Positions 25,662 to 33,990 of a stretch of 64,000 nucleotides of DNA are shown here, piece after piece. The DNA comes from Oceanimonas aquatica (GTDB lineage: Bacteria; Pseudomonadota; Gammaproteobacteria; Enterobacterales; Aeromonadaceae): positions 172,236-236,235 of the forward strand of contig NZ_JAVBHX010000007.1 in NCBI RefSeq assembly GCF_030732065.1, given 5' to 3'. Each line of letters opens with the position of its first letter. Position 1 is the stretch's first letter. The notes beneath the pieces were generated by a model. It worked only from the letters and a program-made list of their open reading frames with translations. It was not told where the DNA came from and ran no database searches. A program made the translations under genes and the position numbers.

Positions 25662-26546
25662 TTATACGCGCCGGCTTCCCCGTATCGTCTGGGCCAGCTC
25701 CGAGAGCAGCTCTTTGGTCAGGTGCGCCTTACTGCTGCCCTCTTTTTCAATCAACCCCAGAACCCGGTGCGGAGCCTTGTTGGTAAAGGAAATGCGCTTC
25801 AGGGGCAAGGTTCCCGGATACTGGATGCTGGACTGGGGAATGATGGACACACCCAGGCCGTGATAGACCATGGCAGAAATGGCCTCCAGGGTATTCAGCT
25901 CCATAATGTCGTTCACCACTATTCCCAGATTTTTAAGGTGCTCCTCGATCAACTGACCGACAAATTCATTTTTATTGAAACGAATAAAGGGGTGGGTCTG
26001 CAGCAGCACTTCGGGAGGATCATTGGGTGAGTCGATGGGTGCAATCACAATCAGCGGCTCTATGCCAAAAGGTGTCCATTTAAGCCCCGGACGATCAGAA
26101 GACGGTTCGCTGATAATGGCAGCATCAATCGCCCCTCTGTCCACTTGGGCAATCAGAGAATTGGACTGGCCGCTGGATACGGAAATATGCAGCTGGGGTA
26201 AGGAGTCACGCAGGCTGGCCAGGGCAGTTGGCAGCACCCCGGTCAGCATGGTGGGCACCGAGCCCAGGGACAACTGCCCGGACAGCCTGTCAATAATCGC
26301 CGAGGTTTCCATCAGCTGTTCATAATGCCTAACCAGCTCCCTGGCCTTGGGGACCAGGGCAATGCCCACGGCATTCAGTACCGGTGGCCGGCGGGTGCGG
26401 TCAAACAGCGATATTTTCAACTCTTCTTCCAGCGCCTTCATCTGCATACTTACAGCGGCCTGAGTAATAAAAACCGCCTCCGCCGCTTCCACGAAGGAGC
26501 CTTTGTCGGCGATAGCAACGAGGGTTTTCAGATGACGAATCGACAT
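25662..26546 (-). CDS. LysR-family transcriptional regulator of the carboxylate islet
   Basis: 294 residues. N-terminal winged helix-turn-helix (IRHLKTLVAIADKGSFVEAAEAVFITQAAVSMQMKALEEEL) and a periplasmic-binding-like effector domain (from about residue 90). GAGG lies 8 nt before the ATG at 26546. It is divergent, across about 240 bp, from the eight-gene SDH-like operon, the standard layout for a LysR regulator and its target, so it probably activates that operon in response to the carboxylate or a pathway intermediate. Its base composition is less G/C-rich than flanking housekeeping genes. The effector is unknown. Confidence 0.92.
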   Translation of the reverse strand: MSIRHLKTLVAIADKGSFVEAAEAVFITQAAVSMQMKALEEELKISLFDRTRRPPVLNAVGIALVPKARELVRHYEQLMETSAIIDRLSGQLSLGSVPTMLTGVLPTALASLRDSLPQLHISVSSGQSNSLIAQVDRGAIDAAIISEPSSDRPGLKWTPFGIEPLIVIAPIDSPNDPPEVLLQTHPFIRFNKNEFVGQLIEEHLKNLGIVVNDIMELNTLEAISAMVYHGLGVSIIPQSSIQYPGTLPLKRISFTNKAPHRVLGLIEKEGSSKAHLTKELLSELAQTIRGSRRV

Positions 26547-26652
26547 GTTTACTACCTCGGTTGAAGTCTGGTGAAGGCCTGCGCAGTCTGACTCTGTCGG
26601 GCCAACTCCATCCCTGAGCACACCTCTGCCCGCCCATCATATCCAGCAGGGC

Positions 26653-26740
26653 ACTTCTTAATAAAGTGTTAAGTTGGTGTTAAATTTATATCGTTATCAT
26701 AAGAAAGACTAGTTAAATATGATGCGCTTAGTGAAGTGAC
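26653..26740 (+). promoter_or_regulatory. Divergent promoter/operator region of the islet operon
   Basis: The A/T-rich 90 bp before the SDH-like operon contains TTCTTAAT (26655-26662) and GTGTTAAG (26667-26674). TTCTTAAT recurs as part of a perfect dyad upstream of tctC (38066-38088), making it a candidate site for the LysR regulator. A plausible promoter is TTATCA (26695-) and TATGAT about 18 bp on, but assignment is weak. Confidence 0.35.
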
Positions 26741-26784
26741 AGCCATTGCTCCCGCAGTCATTTTTCCGATGAGGAACTAAGCGT

Positions 26785-27510
26785 ATGGAAACCAAGCACG
26801 AGAAAATAAGCGTATCTGTCTGGCGCGGTCAGGAAGACGGTGAGTTCGACACCTTTCAGGTTCCCTTTGTGGAAGATCAAACCATTCTGGATCTGCTGAC
26901 CCATGTTCAGCGCTCCGTGGACAGCTCTCTGTCCTATCGCTTTGCCTGCCGGGTCGGCATGTGTGGTTCTTGCGCCATGCAGGTTAACGGCAAGCCGCGC
27001 TGGACCTGCCGGACCCTGGTTCGCGATGTGATACAAAATGGGCAGTTAACCCTCAAGCCCCTGGCCAACCTGCCGATCGTCAAGGATCTGGTGGTGGACA
27101 TGGAGCCGTTTTTCAAAAAATGGCAGTCGGCCAAAGGGCGGTTCGAGCCGTCCCCGACTCCCGTTGAGCACTTTGTGCCCATCAAGCCCGGCGACAAACA
27201 GCGGCAAAAGGCGGATGAAGCCATTGAATGCATCAACTGTGGTTGCTGCTATTCCGCCTGTGACGTGGTGGAGTCCAATCCCGCCTACCTGGGCCCGGCG
27301 GCCCTGAACCGGGCCTGGTCACTGATCAATGATGCCAAGGATTATGCCAACCCGGAACGACTGATCGCGGTCAGTAGCGATGGCGGCTGTCAAAATTGCC
27401 ATACCAACTCCCAGTGCGTGGCGCGCTGCCCCTTGGGGCTTAACCCGACGCGATCCATCGCCGGCCTTAAAAAGGCAGTCTCCCTGGCCACGCTGAAGGG
27501 GGAAATATGA
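26785..27510 (+). CDS. SDH/FRD-like iron-sulfur subunit
   Basis: 241 residues, homologous to SdhB/FrdB. All cluster ligands are present: [2Fe-2S] Cys55, 60, 63, 75 (CRVGMCGSC ... WTCR), [4Fe-4S] Cys149, 152, 155 (CINCGCC) with Cys159, and the third-cluster set in GCQNCHTNSQCVARCP (Cys202, 211, 215). It passes electrons from the flavoprotein to membrane quinone. It is the first gene of the operon, so the order is B-C-D-A rather than sdhCDAB or frdABCD. GAGGAA precedes the ATG. It overlaps the next gene by 4 bp. Confidence 0.93.
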   Translation: METKHEKISVSVWRGQEDGEFDTFQVPFVEDQTILDLLTHVQRSVDSSLSYRFACRVGMCGSCAMQVNGKPRWTCRTLVRDVIQNGQLTLKPLANLPIVKDLVVDMEPFFKKWQSAKGRFEPSPTPVEHFVPIKPGDKQRQKADEAIECINCGCCYSACDVVESNPAYLGPAALNRAWSLINDAKDYANPERLIAVSSDGGCQNCHTNSQCVARCPLGLNPTRSIAGLKKAVSLATLKGEI

Positions 27511-27845
27511 ATAAAAGAACTGAATTCAAAGTGTGGCTGGCTCATCGCCTGAGCGGCATGCTGCTGGGATTATTCGTGGTCATTCATATTACCGGCATGA
27601 TTGTCGCTATTCAGGGGGGCCTGTCCGCCTCCGAGATTCTGCAGCGAACCAACGGAAATTATTTTCTCGGCCTGTTCTATTCCCTGTTTACCCTGGCGGC
27701 GGCGACCCATTCCGTTATTGGTCTGCGCACCGTGGCAAAAGAGGTCATGAACTGGCAGGGGAAAAGTGCCAACCTGGTACTGGCCGTCTTTTTCCTAATG
27801 CTCTGTATCACGGGTATTTCTGCAGTAGGAGGTCTGGTGCTATGA
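27507..27845 (+). CDS. SDH/FRD-like membrane anchor, cytochrome b556 subunit (SdhC-like)
   Basis: 112 residues with three membrane helices: WLAHRLSGMLLGLFVVIHITGMIVA, NYFLGLFYSLFTLAAATHSVIGLRTV, and NLVLAVFFLMLCITGISAVGGLVL. The motif THSVIGLR (HxxxGxR) fits a heme b ligand of SDH anchors, and HRLSG near the N-terminus is typical of SdhC quinone-site helices. Translationally coupled by ATGA overlap with the iron-sulfur gene and by overlap with the second anchor. Family assignment rests on topology, motif and context. Confidence 0.85.
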   Translation: MNKRTEFKVWLAHRLSGMLLGLFVVIHITGMIVAIQGGLSASEILQRTNGNYFLGLFYSLFTLAAATHSVIGLRTVAKEVMNWQGKSANLVLAVFFLMLCITGISAVGGLVL

Positions 27846-28180
27846 AAAAGAATAGAGACAAAAAAGAATACTGGGCGTCGTTTATTCAGCGCTGGTCAGG
27901 CGTGGCTCTGGCCCTCTTTCTTCCTTTTCACTTTATGGTACTAAGCCTGATTCTTCAGGGTCCAGAAGTACTGGATGGTTTTCTTTACTGGGCTGACGCG
28001 CCACTCATCAAGTTTGCCGAAGCCGGCCTGGTGGGCCTGCTGGCCATTCACTTGCTGGGAGGGGTCCGGCTTTTGATTATCGAGTTCTTTGCCTGGAAAG
28101 AATGGCAGGGATATCTGATATCCGCAGCCGCTACCGGCGCCGCCGCGACGGGGTGTTTATTTCTTCTGAGGGCACTTTGA
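27842..28180 (+). CDS. SDH/FRD-like membrane anchor, second subunit (SdhD-like)
   Basis: 112 residues starting at ATG 27842 in a 4-bp overlap with the first anchor; longer upstream readings are out-of-frame shadow. Three membrane helices, with IQRWSGVALALFLPFHFMVL in helix 1 and LLAIHLLGGVRLLIIEF in helix 2, the latter another HxxxGxR heme motif. Two b-type anchors each with a candidate His suggests at least one, perhaps two, hemes. 55 bp separate it from the flavoprotein gene. Confidence 0.83.
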   Translation: MKKNRDKKEYWASFIQRWSGVALALFLPFHFMVLSLILQGPEVLDGFLYWADAPLIKFAEAGLVGLLAIHLLGGVRLLIIEFFAWKEWQGYLISAAATGAAATGCLFLLRAL

Positions 28181-28235
28181 GTATTTGACCTTAACGCATC
28201 TTATTGTGTCCTTTGCAGGATAACGAGGGGGATTT

Positions 28236-29981
28236 ATGAATATTGAGACCAAACAGACCGATATTCTTATTCTGGGATCTGGTGGCGCTGGCCTGTTTGC
28301 AGCTCTGCATGCCTATAAAAGTAATCCGGAACTGAAAATCACCGTGGCTGTAAAAGGTTTGCTGGGAAAATGCGGCTGCACCCGCATGGTACAGGGTGGA
28401 TATAACGTCGCCCTGAACCCGGGGGATTCGGTAGAGCGCCATTTCATGGATACCATTCACGGCGGCTACTGGATTCCCAACCAAGAGCTGGCCTGGAAAC
28501 TAGTGAAAACGGCTCCTGGCCGCGTGCTTGAGCTGGAAAACGAAATCGGCTGTTTCTTTGATCGGGTGGAAGACGGCTCTCTCCACGGCAAGGCATTTGC
28601 GGGCCAGACCTTTGATCGCACCATTCACAAAGGCGATCTGACCGGTATCGAGATCATCAACCGGCTCTCCGAGCAGGTCTGGGCACGCCCCATCGACCGG
28701 CTCGAGGATCACAGGGCCATCGAGATCATCAAGTCACAGGACGGTGACCGGCTTGCCGGTATTCTGATGGTCAACCTGCGCACCGGCAAGCCGCTGTTTG
28801 TCCAGGCCAAGGCGGTCATGCTGGGCACGGGTGGCGGCCCGACCATGTACCGCTATCACACCCCTTCCGGCGAAAAATCCTGCGACGGTCTGGCCATGGC
28901 ACTGAGAGCCGGGCTGAATCTGCGAGACATGGAAATGGTGCAATTCCACCCCACCGGCCTGCTGGCGGGAGAAGGTACCCGGCTGACCGGCACCGTGCTG
29001 GAAGAAGGACTACGCGGGGCGGGAGGACACCTGCTCAATGGCAAGGGTGAACGCTTTATGCACTCCTATGACGAGCGTGGCGAGCGCGCCACCCGCGACG
29101 TAGTCTCCCGCTCCATTTATCGCGAGATGCGCAAGGGCAACACCACCAAAAGCGGCGGCGTGCATATCAGCATGGGCCACCTGGGTCCGGAAAATGTACG
29201 CAAGAAGTTTAAGGGCATGGTCAGCCGCTGCCAGGATGTGGGCGCGGACCTCGCCGGTGGCCTGGTCGAGGTAGTGCCCACCGCACACTACATGATGGGG
29301 GGCGTTGAGGTGAACGTGAACAGCGAAACTACCCTGCCGGGGCTCTACTGTGCTGGTGAAGATGCCGGCGGCGTCCATGGCGGCAACCGTCTTGGCGGCA
29401 ACGGGGTGGCCAACTCCACCGTGTTTGGCGGCATTGCCGGTGACGTTATGGCGGACTGGGTAGAGCGCGAAGGCCGCTTTGCCGAACCGGATCAGGCGAG
29501 CATGGCCCGAGCCCTGGACTTTATCGAAACGCCATTCCGCAACCAGCCGGGGGACCTCAATGATCTTCGCTACCGGCTGCTCGACAAGATGTGGGATGAC
29601 GCCGGCATTATCCGCAACGCCGAAGGGCTGGATCGCGCCTACCAGGATGTGATGGCCATTCGTGAAGAGTTGCTGCAACTGGGTATTCCCGAGCAGGCCA
29701 AAGCCTATAACCAGACCTGGCACGACTGGCTGAACCTGCATTCCCAGATCAGCGTCAGCCTCGCCATTATCAAGTCGGCGCAACTGCGCAAAAACTCCCG
29801 GGGTGCGCATTTCCGGGACGATTACCCCGACAAGGGCGATCTGGAAACCTCGACCTATATTCGGTCGAGCCAACAGGGCAATGAGATAGCAGTGACAGAA
29901 GTTCCGGTGGAGTTCACTCGGGTCAGACCCGGACAGACCCTGATTATGGAAGAGCAAGAAGCGAAAATGGGAGTCGCATGA
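28236..29981 (+). CDS. SDH/FRD-like FAD flavoprotein with altered active site
   Basis: 581 residues, catalytic subunit family of SdhA/FrdA. N-terminal dinucleotide fold ILGSGGAGLFAALHA. Carboxylate-binding residues are kept: His238 in QFHPTG, Arg287 in ATRDVVSR, His351 in TAHYMMGG, Arg385 in HGGNRLGGNG. Two departures stand out. The segment that carries the FAD-linked His in SDH/FRD (RSHT..) reads KCGCTRMVQGG (46-55... region) with no His, so FAD is probably non-covalent. The motif normally (V/M)TEGCRG reads LEEGLRG, replacing the substrate-contacting Thr by Glu256. It is likely a dehydrogenase or reductase for a succinate analogue rather than the main SDH. Overlaps the next gene. Confidence 0.88.
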   Translation: MNIETKQTDILILGSGGAGLFAALHAYKSNPELKITVAVKGLLGKCGCTRMVQGGYNVALNPGDSVERHFMDTIHGGYWIPNQELAWKLVKTAPGRVLELENEIGCFFDRVEDGSLHGKAFAGQTFDRTIHKGDLTGIEIINRLSEQVWARPIDRLEDHRAIEIIKSQDGDRLAGILMVNLRTGKPLFVQAKAVMLGTGGGPTMYRYHTPSGEKSCDGLAMALRAGLNLRDMEMVQFHPTGLLAGEGTRLTGTVLEEGLRGAGGHLLNGKGERFMHSYDERGERATRDVVSRSIYREMRKGNTTKSGGVHISMGHLGPENVRKKFKGMVSRCQDVGADLAGGLVEVVPTAHYMMGGVEVNVNSETTLPGLYCAGEDAGGVHGGNRLGGNGVANSTVFGGIAGDVMADWVEREGRFAEPDQASMARALDFIETPFRNQPGDLNDLRYRLLDKMWDDAGIIRNAEGLDRAYQDVMAIREELLQLGIPEQAKAYNQTWHDWLNLHSQISVSLAIIKSAQLRKNSRGAHFRDDYPDKGDLETSTYIRSSQQGNEIAVTEVPVEFTRVRPGQTLIMEEQEAKMGVA

Positions 29982-30919
29982 TGAGCGCAAAACGGATACC
30001 CCAGCAACTGGTACTGGAAACGGCAACGGTACTGATGGCACGGGCTGCCATCGATATTCCTCCCGATTACAAGCTGGCCCTGCAGCAGGCGGCCAGCCAG
30101 GAAACCGAAAACCTGTCCTGCTTTGTGATCAAGACCATGCTGGACAATTACGAGGTAGCCGAAAAAGACCGCCGGCCCATGTGTGCCGACACCGGTCTGC
30201 CACGATTTTATGTCAAGGCGGGAAACGAGGCCATGGTGGAAGGTGGCTTTGTGGCCTTGGAACACGCCGTGCGTGAGGCGGTGGTCAGGGGCACCCTGGA
30301 TATACCCCTGCGTCCGAATCGCGTGCATCCATTAACACGCAAGGACAACAACAACAACCTGGGTATCCATGCACCGGAAATCGAATATACCTTTGAGCCG
30401 GGCGGCGACTGGATTGACCTGATCACCGTTCACAAGGGCGGCCTGTTCGGTACCGATTACCGTATGCTGTTTCCCGGCGACGGCATCGACGGTATCAAAC
30501 GGTTCTTTCTCGATACCATGGCGTCATTCGGGCGCCGGGGTCTGGCCTGTCAGCCCGCCATCATAGGAGTAGGCCTGGGCGGCAACAAGGACACCTGCAT
30601 GCGTATTGGGAAAGAAGCCGCCTGCCTGCGGGTGGTGGGGGATGTCAACCCGGATCCGGAAGTCGCCAAGCTGGAACGGGAGCTGAAAGAGCTCGGCAAC
30701 AGTATTGGCATGGGCCCTATGGGCTTCAAGGGCAACACCTTGGTGGTGGACTGCCATGTTGAGGTGGCCTACACCCACACCGGAGGCATGCCCATGAGCA
30801 TTCATTCCTTCTGTCATTCTTCCCGCCGGGCGGCGGCGCGTATTTACAGCGATGGCCGAGTGGAATTCAGGGACGATCCCCAGTGGTTCACTGACTTTTA
30901 TCGCAGGGAGGGTATCTGA
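29981..30919 (+). CDS. Class I fumarase / tartrate dehydratase-like alpha subunit
   Basis: 312 residues (one more if the overlapping ATG at 29978 is used; GGGAG favours 29981). Iron-sulfur hydro-lyase alpha family. Three candidate [4Fe-4S] ligands, counted from 29978, are Cys69 (PMCADTGLP), Cys207 (GGNKDTCMRIGK) and Cys259 (VVDCHVEVAYTHTGG), as in FumA/TtdA. It would hydrate an enoate such as fumarate, mesaconate or an analogue, or dehydrate tartrate. Following the flavoprotein directly, it probably hydrates that enzyme's product. Which substrate cannot be told from sequence. Confidence 0.88.
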   Translation: MSAKRIPQQLVLETATVLMARAAIDIPPDYKLALQQAASQETENLSCFVIKTMLDNYEVAEKDRRPMCADTGLPRFYVKAGNEAMVEGGFVALEHAVREAVVRGTLDIPLRPNRVHPLTRKDNNNNLGIHAPEIEYTFEPGGDWIDLITVHKGGLFGTDYRMLFPGDGIDGIKRFFLDTMASFGRRGLACQPAIIGVGLGGNKDTCMRIGKEAACLRVVGDVNPDPEVAKLERELKELGNSIGMGPMGFKGNTLVVDCHVEVAYTHTGGMPMSIHSFCHSSRRAAARIYSDGRVEFRDDPQWFTDFYRREGI

Positions 30920-31653
30920 TGAGTCAGATGAGAGTGGTCAAACTGCAAGTACCGGTATCACAGGAAGATGTCGACAAGCTGGAACAGGGAGATGTGGTTT
31001 ACCTGACCGGCACCATCTATACCGCTCGGGAAGGGGTGTACAAAAAAGTGCTGGAAAGCGGGGATGAACTGCCGGTCGACATTCGCACCATTTCCAATGT
31101 CAACTTTCACTGTTCACCAGCCGCCAGCCCGAATGCAAACGGGGATTACGACGTAGGCGCCGTGACCGCCACTGCCAGTTTCCGTTTTGGCAAATGGATG
31201 AAGGACTGGTTCGACACCTCGGGTGCCAAGATCATTATCGGCAAGGGCGGCATGCCGGAAGAAGCCTACCGCGAGGTGTTTATGCCTTATGGCGCCCGCT
31301 ATCTGTCAACGGTGGGATACGGGGCCGGCGCCCTGCTGGGCCGCGGCATCAAACGGGTGAAGGACGTGCACTGGCTGGAAGAAAACGGCATCGCCCAGGC
31401 CATGTGGATCTTCGAAGTGGAAGAGATCGGCCCCTTTATTGTGGATAACGACCGGGAAGGCAACAGCCTGTTTGTTAACCATGAACACGCCGTCAACGCC
31501 AAACTGGAAAAGCTGTACGAAGGGCTCAAGCCCCCCGCCCTAAAACGCTACGGCGAAACCACCAGTCGTGCCGATGAAGTGATCGGCGAGCCAGACAATA
31601 CCCCCATTCAAATTGTCAATGTAATGCCATATCAAGGGAGTGATAAAAAATGA
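30919..31653 (+). CDS. Class I fumarase / tartrate dehydratase-like beta subunit
   Basis: 244 residues, pairs with the alpha subunit to form the active hydro-lyase. Family features: [23 protein letters not shown] (residues 21-44), [19 protein letters not shown], and [37 protein letters not shown], the swivelling domain that caps the active site. It is longer than E. coli TtdB (about 200 residues) by a C-terminal tail after [19 protein letters not shown]. The start ATG overlaps the alpha stop by one base with GGGAGG upstream. It ends in an ATGA overlap with the aldehyde dehydrogenase. Confidence 0.87.
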   Translation: MSQMRVVKLQVPVSQEDVDKLEQGDVVYLTGTIYTAREGVYKKVLESGDELPVDIRTISNVNFHCSPAASPNANGDYDVGAVTATASFRFGKWMKDWFDTSGAKIIIGKGGMPEEAYREVFMPYGARYLSTVGYGAGALLGRGIKRVKDVHWLEENGIAQAMWIFEVEEIGPFIVDNDREGNSLFVNHEHAVNAKLEKLYEGLKPPALKRYGETTSRADEVIGEPDNTPIQIVNVMPYQGSDKK

Positions 31654-33140
31654 ACCAATTAGGACACTATATTAATGGCGAAACCGTTATGGGTCGTGGT
31701 GACCGTCACAGCGCGGTCTACAACCCCGCCACCGGCATGCAGACCGGCCAGCTGACTCTGGCCACGGGAGCGGAAGTGGAGGACGCCATTCAGGCCGCCA
31801 CCCGCGCATTGCCTGCCTGGTCGGCCACCCCGGCGGTACGCCGGGCCCGTATCCTGATGAAGTTTCTGCAGTTGCTGAACGAAAACATTGATGAGCTGGC
31901 CCTGCTGATCTCCAAAGAGCACGGCAAGGTGCTGGACGATGCAAGGGGGGAAGTCACCCGGGGCATAGAGGTAGTGGAGTTCGCCTGCGGCATTCCGCAC
32001 CTGCTGAAGGGCGAATATAGCGAAAACGTGGGCACCCGGGTCGACAGCTGGTCCGTCCGCCAGCCGGTAGGCGTCTGTGCCGGTGTTTCCCCGTTCAACT
32101 TTCCGGTCATGGTGCCGCTGTGGATGTTCCCCATCGCCATCGCCTGCGGTAACACCTTTATCATGAAGCCGTCTGAAAAGGATCCCACCAGCACCCTGCG
32201 GCTGGCAGAGCTGTTTGCGGAAGCGGGGCTGCCTGCGGGCGTATTCAACGTGGTCAACGGTGACAAGGAAGCGGTAGACACGCTGCTGACCCACCCAGGG
32301 ATCAGTGCGGTCAGCTTTGTCGGCTCTACCCCCATTGCCCGCTATGTACAAAAGGTCGGCATCGAGCACGGCAAGCGGGTTCAGGCGCTGGGCGGCGCCA
32401 AGAACCACGCCATCATCATGCCGGATGCCGATCTGGACTCAACTGTCAATGCGCTGATGGGCGCGGCCTATGGCTCGGCCGGCGAGCGGTGCATGGCGAT
32501 TTCGGTGGCCGTGGCGGTCGGTGACATTGCCGACTCTCTGGTGAGCACCCTTCAGGAACGACTGAAAGAGCTGCGGGTATTACCCGGCACTCACCCCGAC
32601 GCCGAGATGGGTCCGCTGGTCACACGGGAACACCTGGAAACAGTGCTCAGCTTTGTGGACAGCGGCCTCAAAGAAGGCGCCGAGCTGGTGGTCGATGGGC
32701 GCCGGTCCGATCACCCGGATCACGGGGACGGCTTCTTTATGGGTGGCTGCCTGTTTGACCATGTTACCCCCGACATGCGCATCTACCAGCAGGAGATCTT
32801 CGGGCCCGTGCTCTCCGTAGTGCGGGTGGATGACTATGAGCAGGCACTGGATCTCATCAACCGCCATGAATACGGCAATGGCACCGCCATTTTCACCCGC
32901 GAAGGCCACGCCGCCCGCGAGTTTGCCGCCCGCGTTCAGGCCGGCATGGTGGGCATTAACGTGCCTATTCCCGTGCCCATGGCCTTCCACAGCTTTGGCG
33001 GCTGGAAAGGCTCCCTGTTTGGTGACCACCATATGCATGGCATGGAAGGCGTACGCTTCTTCACCAAACTGAAAACAGTGACTTCCCGCTGGCAGGAAAA
33101 CAGAACTCAGTCGCAGTTTTCCATGCCAACCATGAAGTAA
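31650..33140 (+). CDS. CoA-acylating aldehyde dehydrogenase, MmsA (methylmalonate-semialdehyde dehydrogenase) type
   Basis: 496 residues of the aldehyde dehydrogenase superfamily, closest in pattern to Mms[74 protein letters not shown], catalytic Cys in [12 protein letters not shown], and the late [26 protein letters not shown]. MmsA enzymes turn (methyl)malonate semialdehyde, NAD+ and CoA into propionyl- or acetyl-CoA with loss of CO2. In this operon it may produce the acyl-CoA end product of carboxylate breakdown; the step that would form the semialdehyde is not encoded nearby. A gene symbol is withheld because valine catabolism genes are absent. Confidence 0.88.
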   Translation: MNQLGHYINGETVMGRGDRHSAVYNPATGMQTGQLTLATGAEVEDAIQAATRALPAWSATPAVRRARILMKFLQLLNENIDELALLISKEHGKVLDDARGEVTRGIEVVEFACGIPHLLKGEYSENVGTRVDSWSVRQPVGVCAGVSPFNFPVMVPLWMFPIAIACGNTFIMKPSEKDPTSTLRLAELFAEAGLPAGVFNVVNGDKEAVDTLLTHPGISAVSFVGSTPIARYVQKVGIEHGKRVQALGGAKNHAIIMPDADLDSTVNALMGAAYGSAGERCMAISVAVAVGDIADSLVSTLQERLKELRVLPGTHPDAEMGPLVTREHLETVLSFVDSGLKEGAELVVDGRRSDHPDHGDGFFMGGCLFDHVTPDMRIYQQEIFGPVLSVVRVDDYEQALDLINRHEYGNGTAIFTREGHAAREFAARVQAGMVGINVPIPVPMAFHSFGGWKGSLFGDHHMHGMEGVRFFTKLKTVTSRWQENRTQSQFSMPTMK

Positions 33141-33163
33141 GCACTCTGAAAGGGAAGAAAGTC

Positions 33164-33490
33164 ATGTTTATTGATGAGCGTATTTATACTCTGAAAAACG
33201 GCAAACTGGGGGAGTTCCTCAAGTTGTATGAGGAGCTGGGCAAGGACGTTCAGGTCCGAATTCTCGGCAATATGGTCGGCTATTTTCATACCGATATCGG
33301 CCCCCTGAATCAGGTTGTGCATATGTGGGGATATGAATCCCTGGATGACAGGTGGCAGCGCCGCAAGGAACTGCAGGCCAGTGAGGAATGGCTGAAATAC
33401 GCCCTGCAGATGCGCCCTCTGGTACAGAGTATTGAAAACAAGATACTGATCCCCGAGCCCTGGAGTCCCATCGGCGGAAATCAGAACTGA
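33164..33490 (+). CDS. NIPSNAP-family protein
   Basis: 108 residues, one NIPSNAP domain (dimeric ferredoxin-like fold): MFIDERIYTLKNGKLGEFLKLYEELG at the start, VVHMWGYESLDDRWQRRKELQASEEWLKY in the middle. Bacterial members often sit in catabolic operons, with no firmly assigned biochemical role. It is the last gene of the islet operon and ends at a strong terminator. The last 30 bp or so of the gene are echoed in a decayed copy 419 bp downstream. Confidence 0.88.
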   Translation: MFIDERIYTLKNGKLGEFLKLYEELGKDVQVRILGNMVGYFHTDIGPLNQVVHMWGYESLDDRWQRRKELQASEEWLKYALQMRPLVQSIENKILIPEPWSPIGGNQN

Positions 33491-33511
33491 GCGTAATACC
33501 TTATCTTTTTC

Positions 33512-33547
33512 ACAGCAGGACACCACTCCGGTCCTGCTGTTTTTTTA
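33512..33547 (+). terminator. Intrinsic terminator of the islet operon
   Basis: ACAGCAGGAC-accactccg-GTCCTGCTGT followed by TTTTTT, 21 bp after the NIPSNAP stop. A decayed duplicate lies about 419 bp further on (near 33931-33965). Confidence 0.88.
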
Positions 33548-33559
33548 TGCTCCCTGTAA

Positions 33560-33870
33560 CCGGATCGTGGTGTCAAATCCCGTCCACAGCAACCGTCCCG
33601 CCAGCCCCCCCAAGAGAACAAAAAGCGCCCAGATCACCTTCTGAAACAGCTCGGCATTTATGCTGTCCGTCAACCGGTTACCTACCAAGGTGGCCAGCAA
33701 GGTCAGAGGAAGAAAAAGCAGGTAAAGCCCGACCAGACGGGGCGTAACCAGAAAAATAACCCACCGGGATCAACACACCGCTGAGAATATAAAAGCCACT
33801 GGTAGTGCTCTTAAACTGGGTCTAGCACCATCACAGCAGGTCTCCGTAAATGGTAAAGACGATCCTACCC
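33560..33870 (-). pseudogene. Decayed 3' fragment of the TSUP permease gene (tandem duplication remnant)
   Basis: This stretch closely matches the 3' third of the intact TSUP gene at 33991-34300, starting 419 bp away (CGTCCACAGCAACCGTCCCG is identical in both), but indels (for example loss of ACCGGCAG after GTAACCAG) break the frame. It is followed at 33873-33905 by a corrupted copy of the NIPSNAP 3' end. It encodes nothing functional. Confidence 0.85.
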
Positions 33871-33990
33871 TCCAAGCCCTAGAGCCCAATCGGCGGTAAT
33901 AAAAACTGGGCGAAATCCCTTATCTTTTTTACAGCAAGGAGGTTACTCCAATCCTGCTAATTTGTTTATTCGTTCTGCAATCAAACCGGG

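Noticed and set aside
28236..31653. Housekeeping succinate dehydrogenase and fumarase
   Set aside because: Gene order, missing FAD His, Thr-to-Glu change, clustering with tct and mmsA-like genes, and absence of sucAB or gltA neighbours argue against the TCA-cycle copies.
33547..33747. 66-codon plus-strand frame after the NIPSNAP gene
   Set aside because: Lies in the decayed TSUP copy on the opposite strand; it is a by-product of the duplication.
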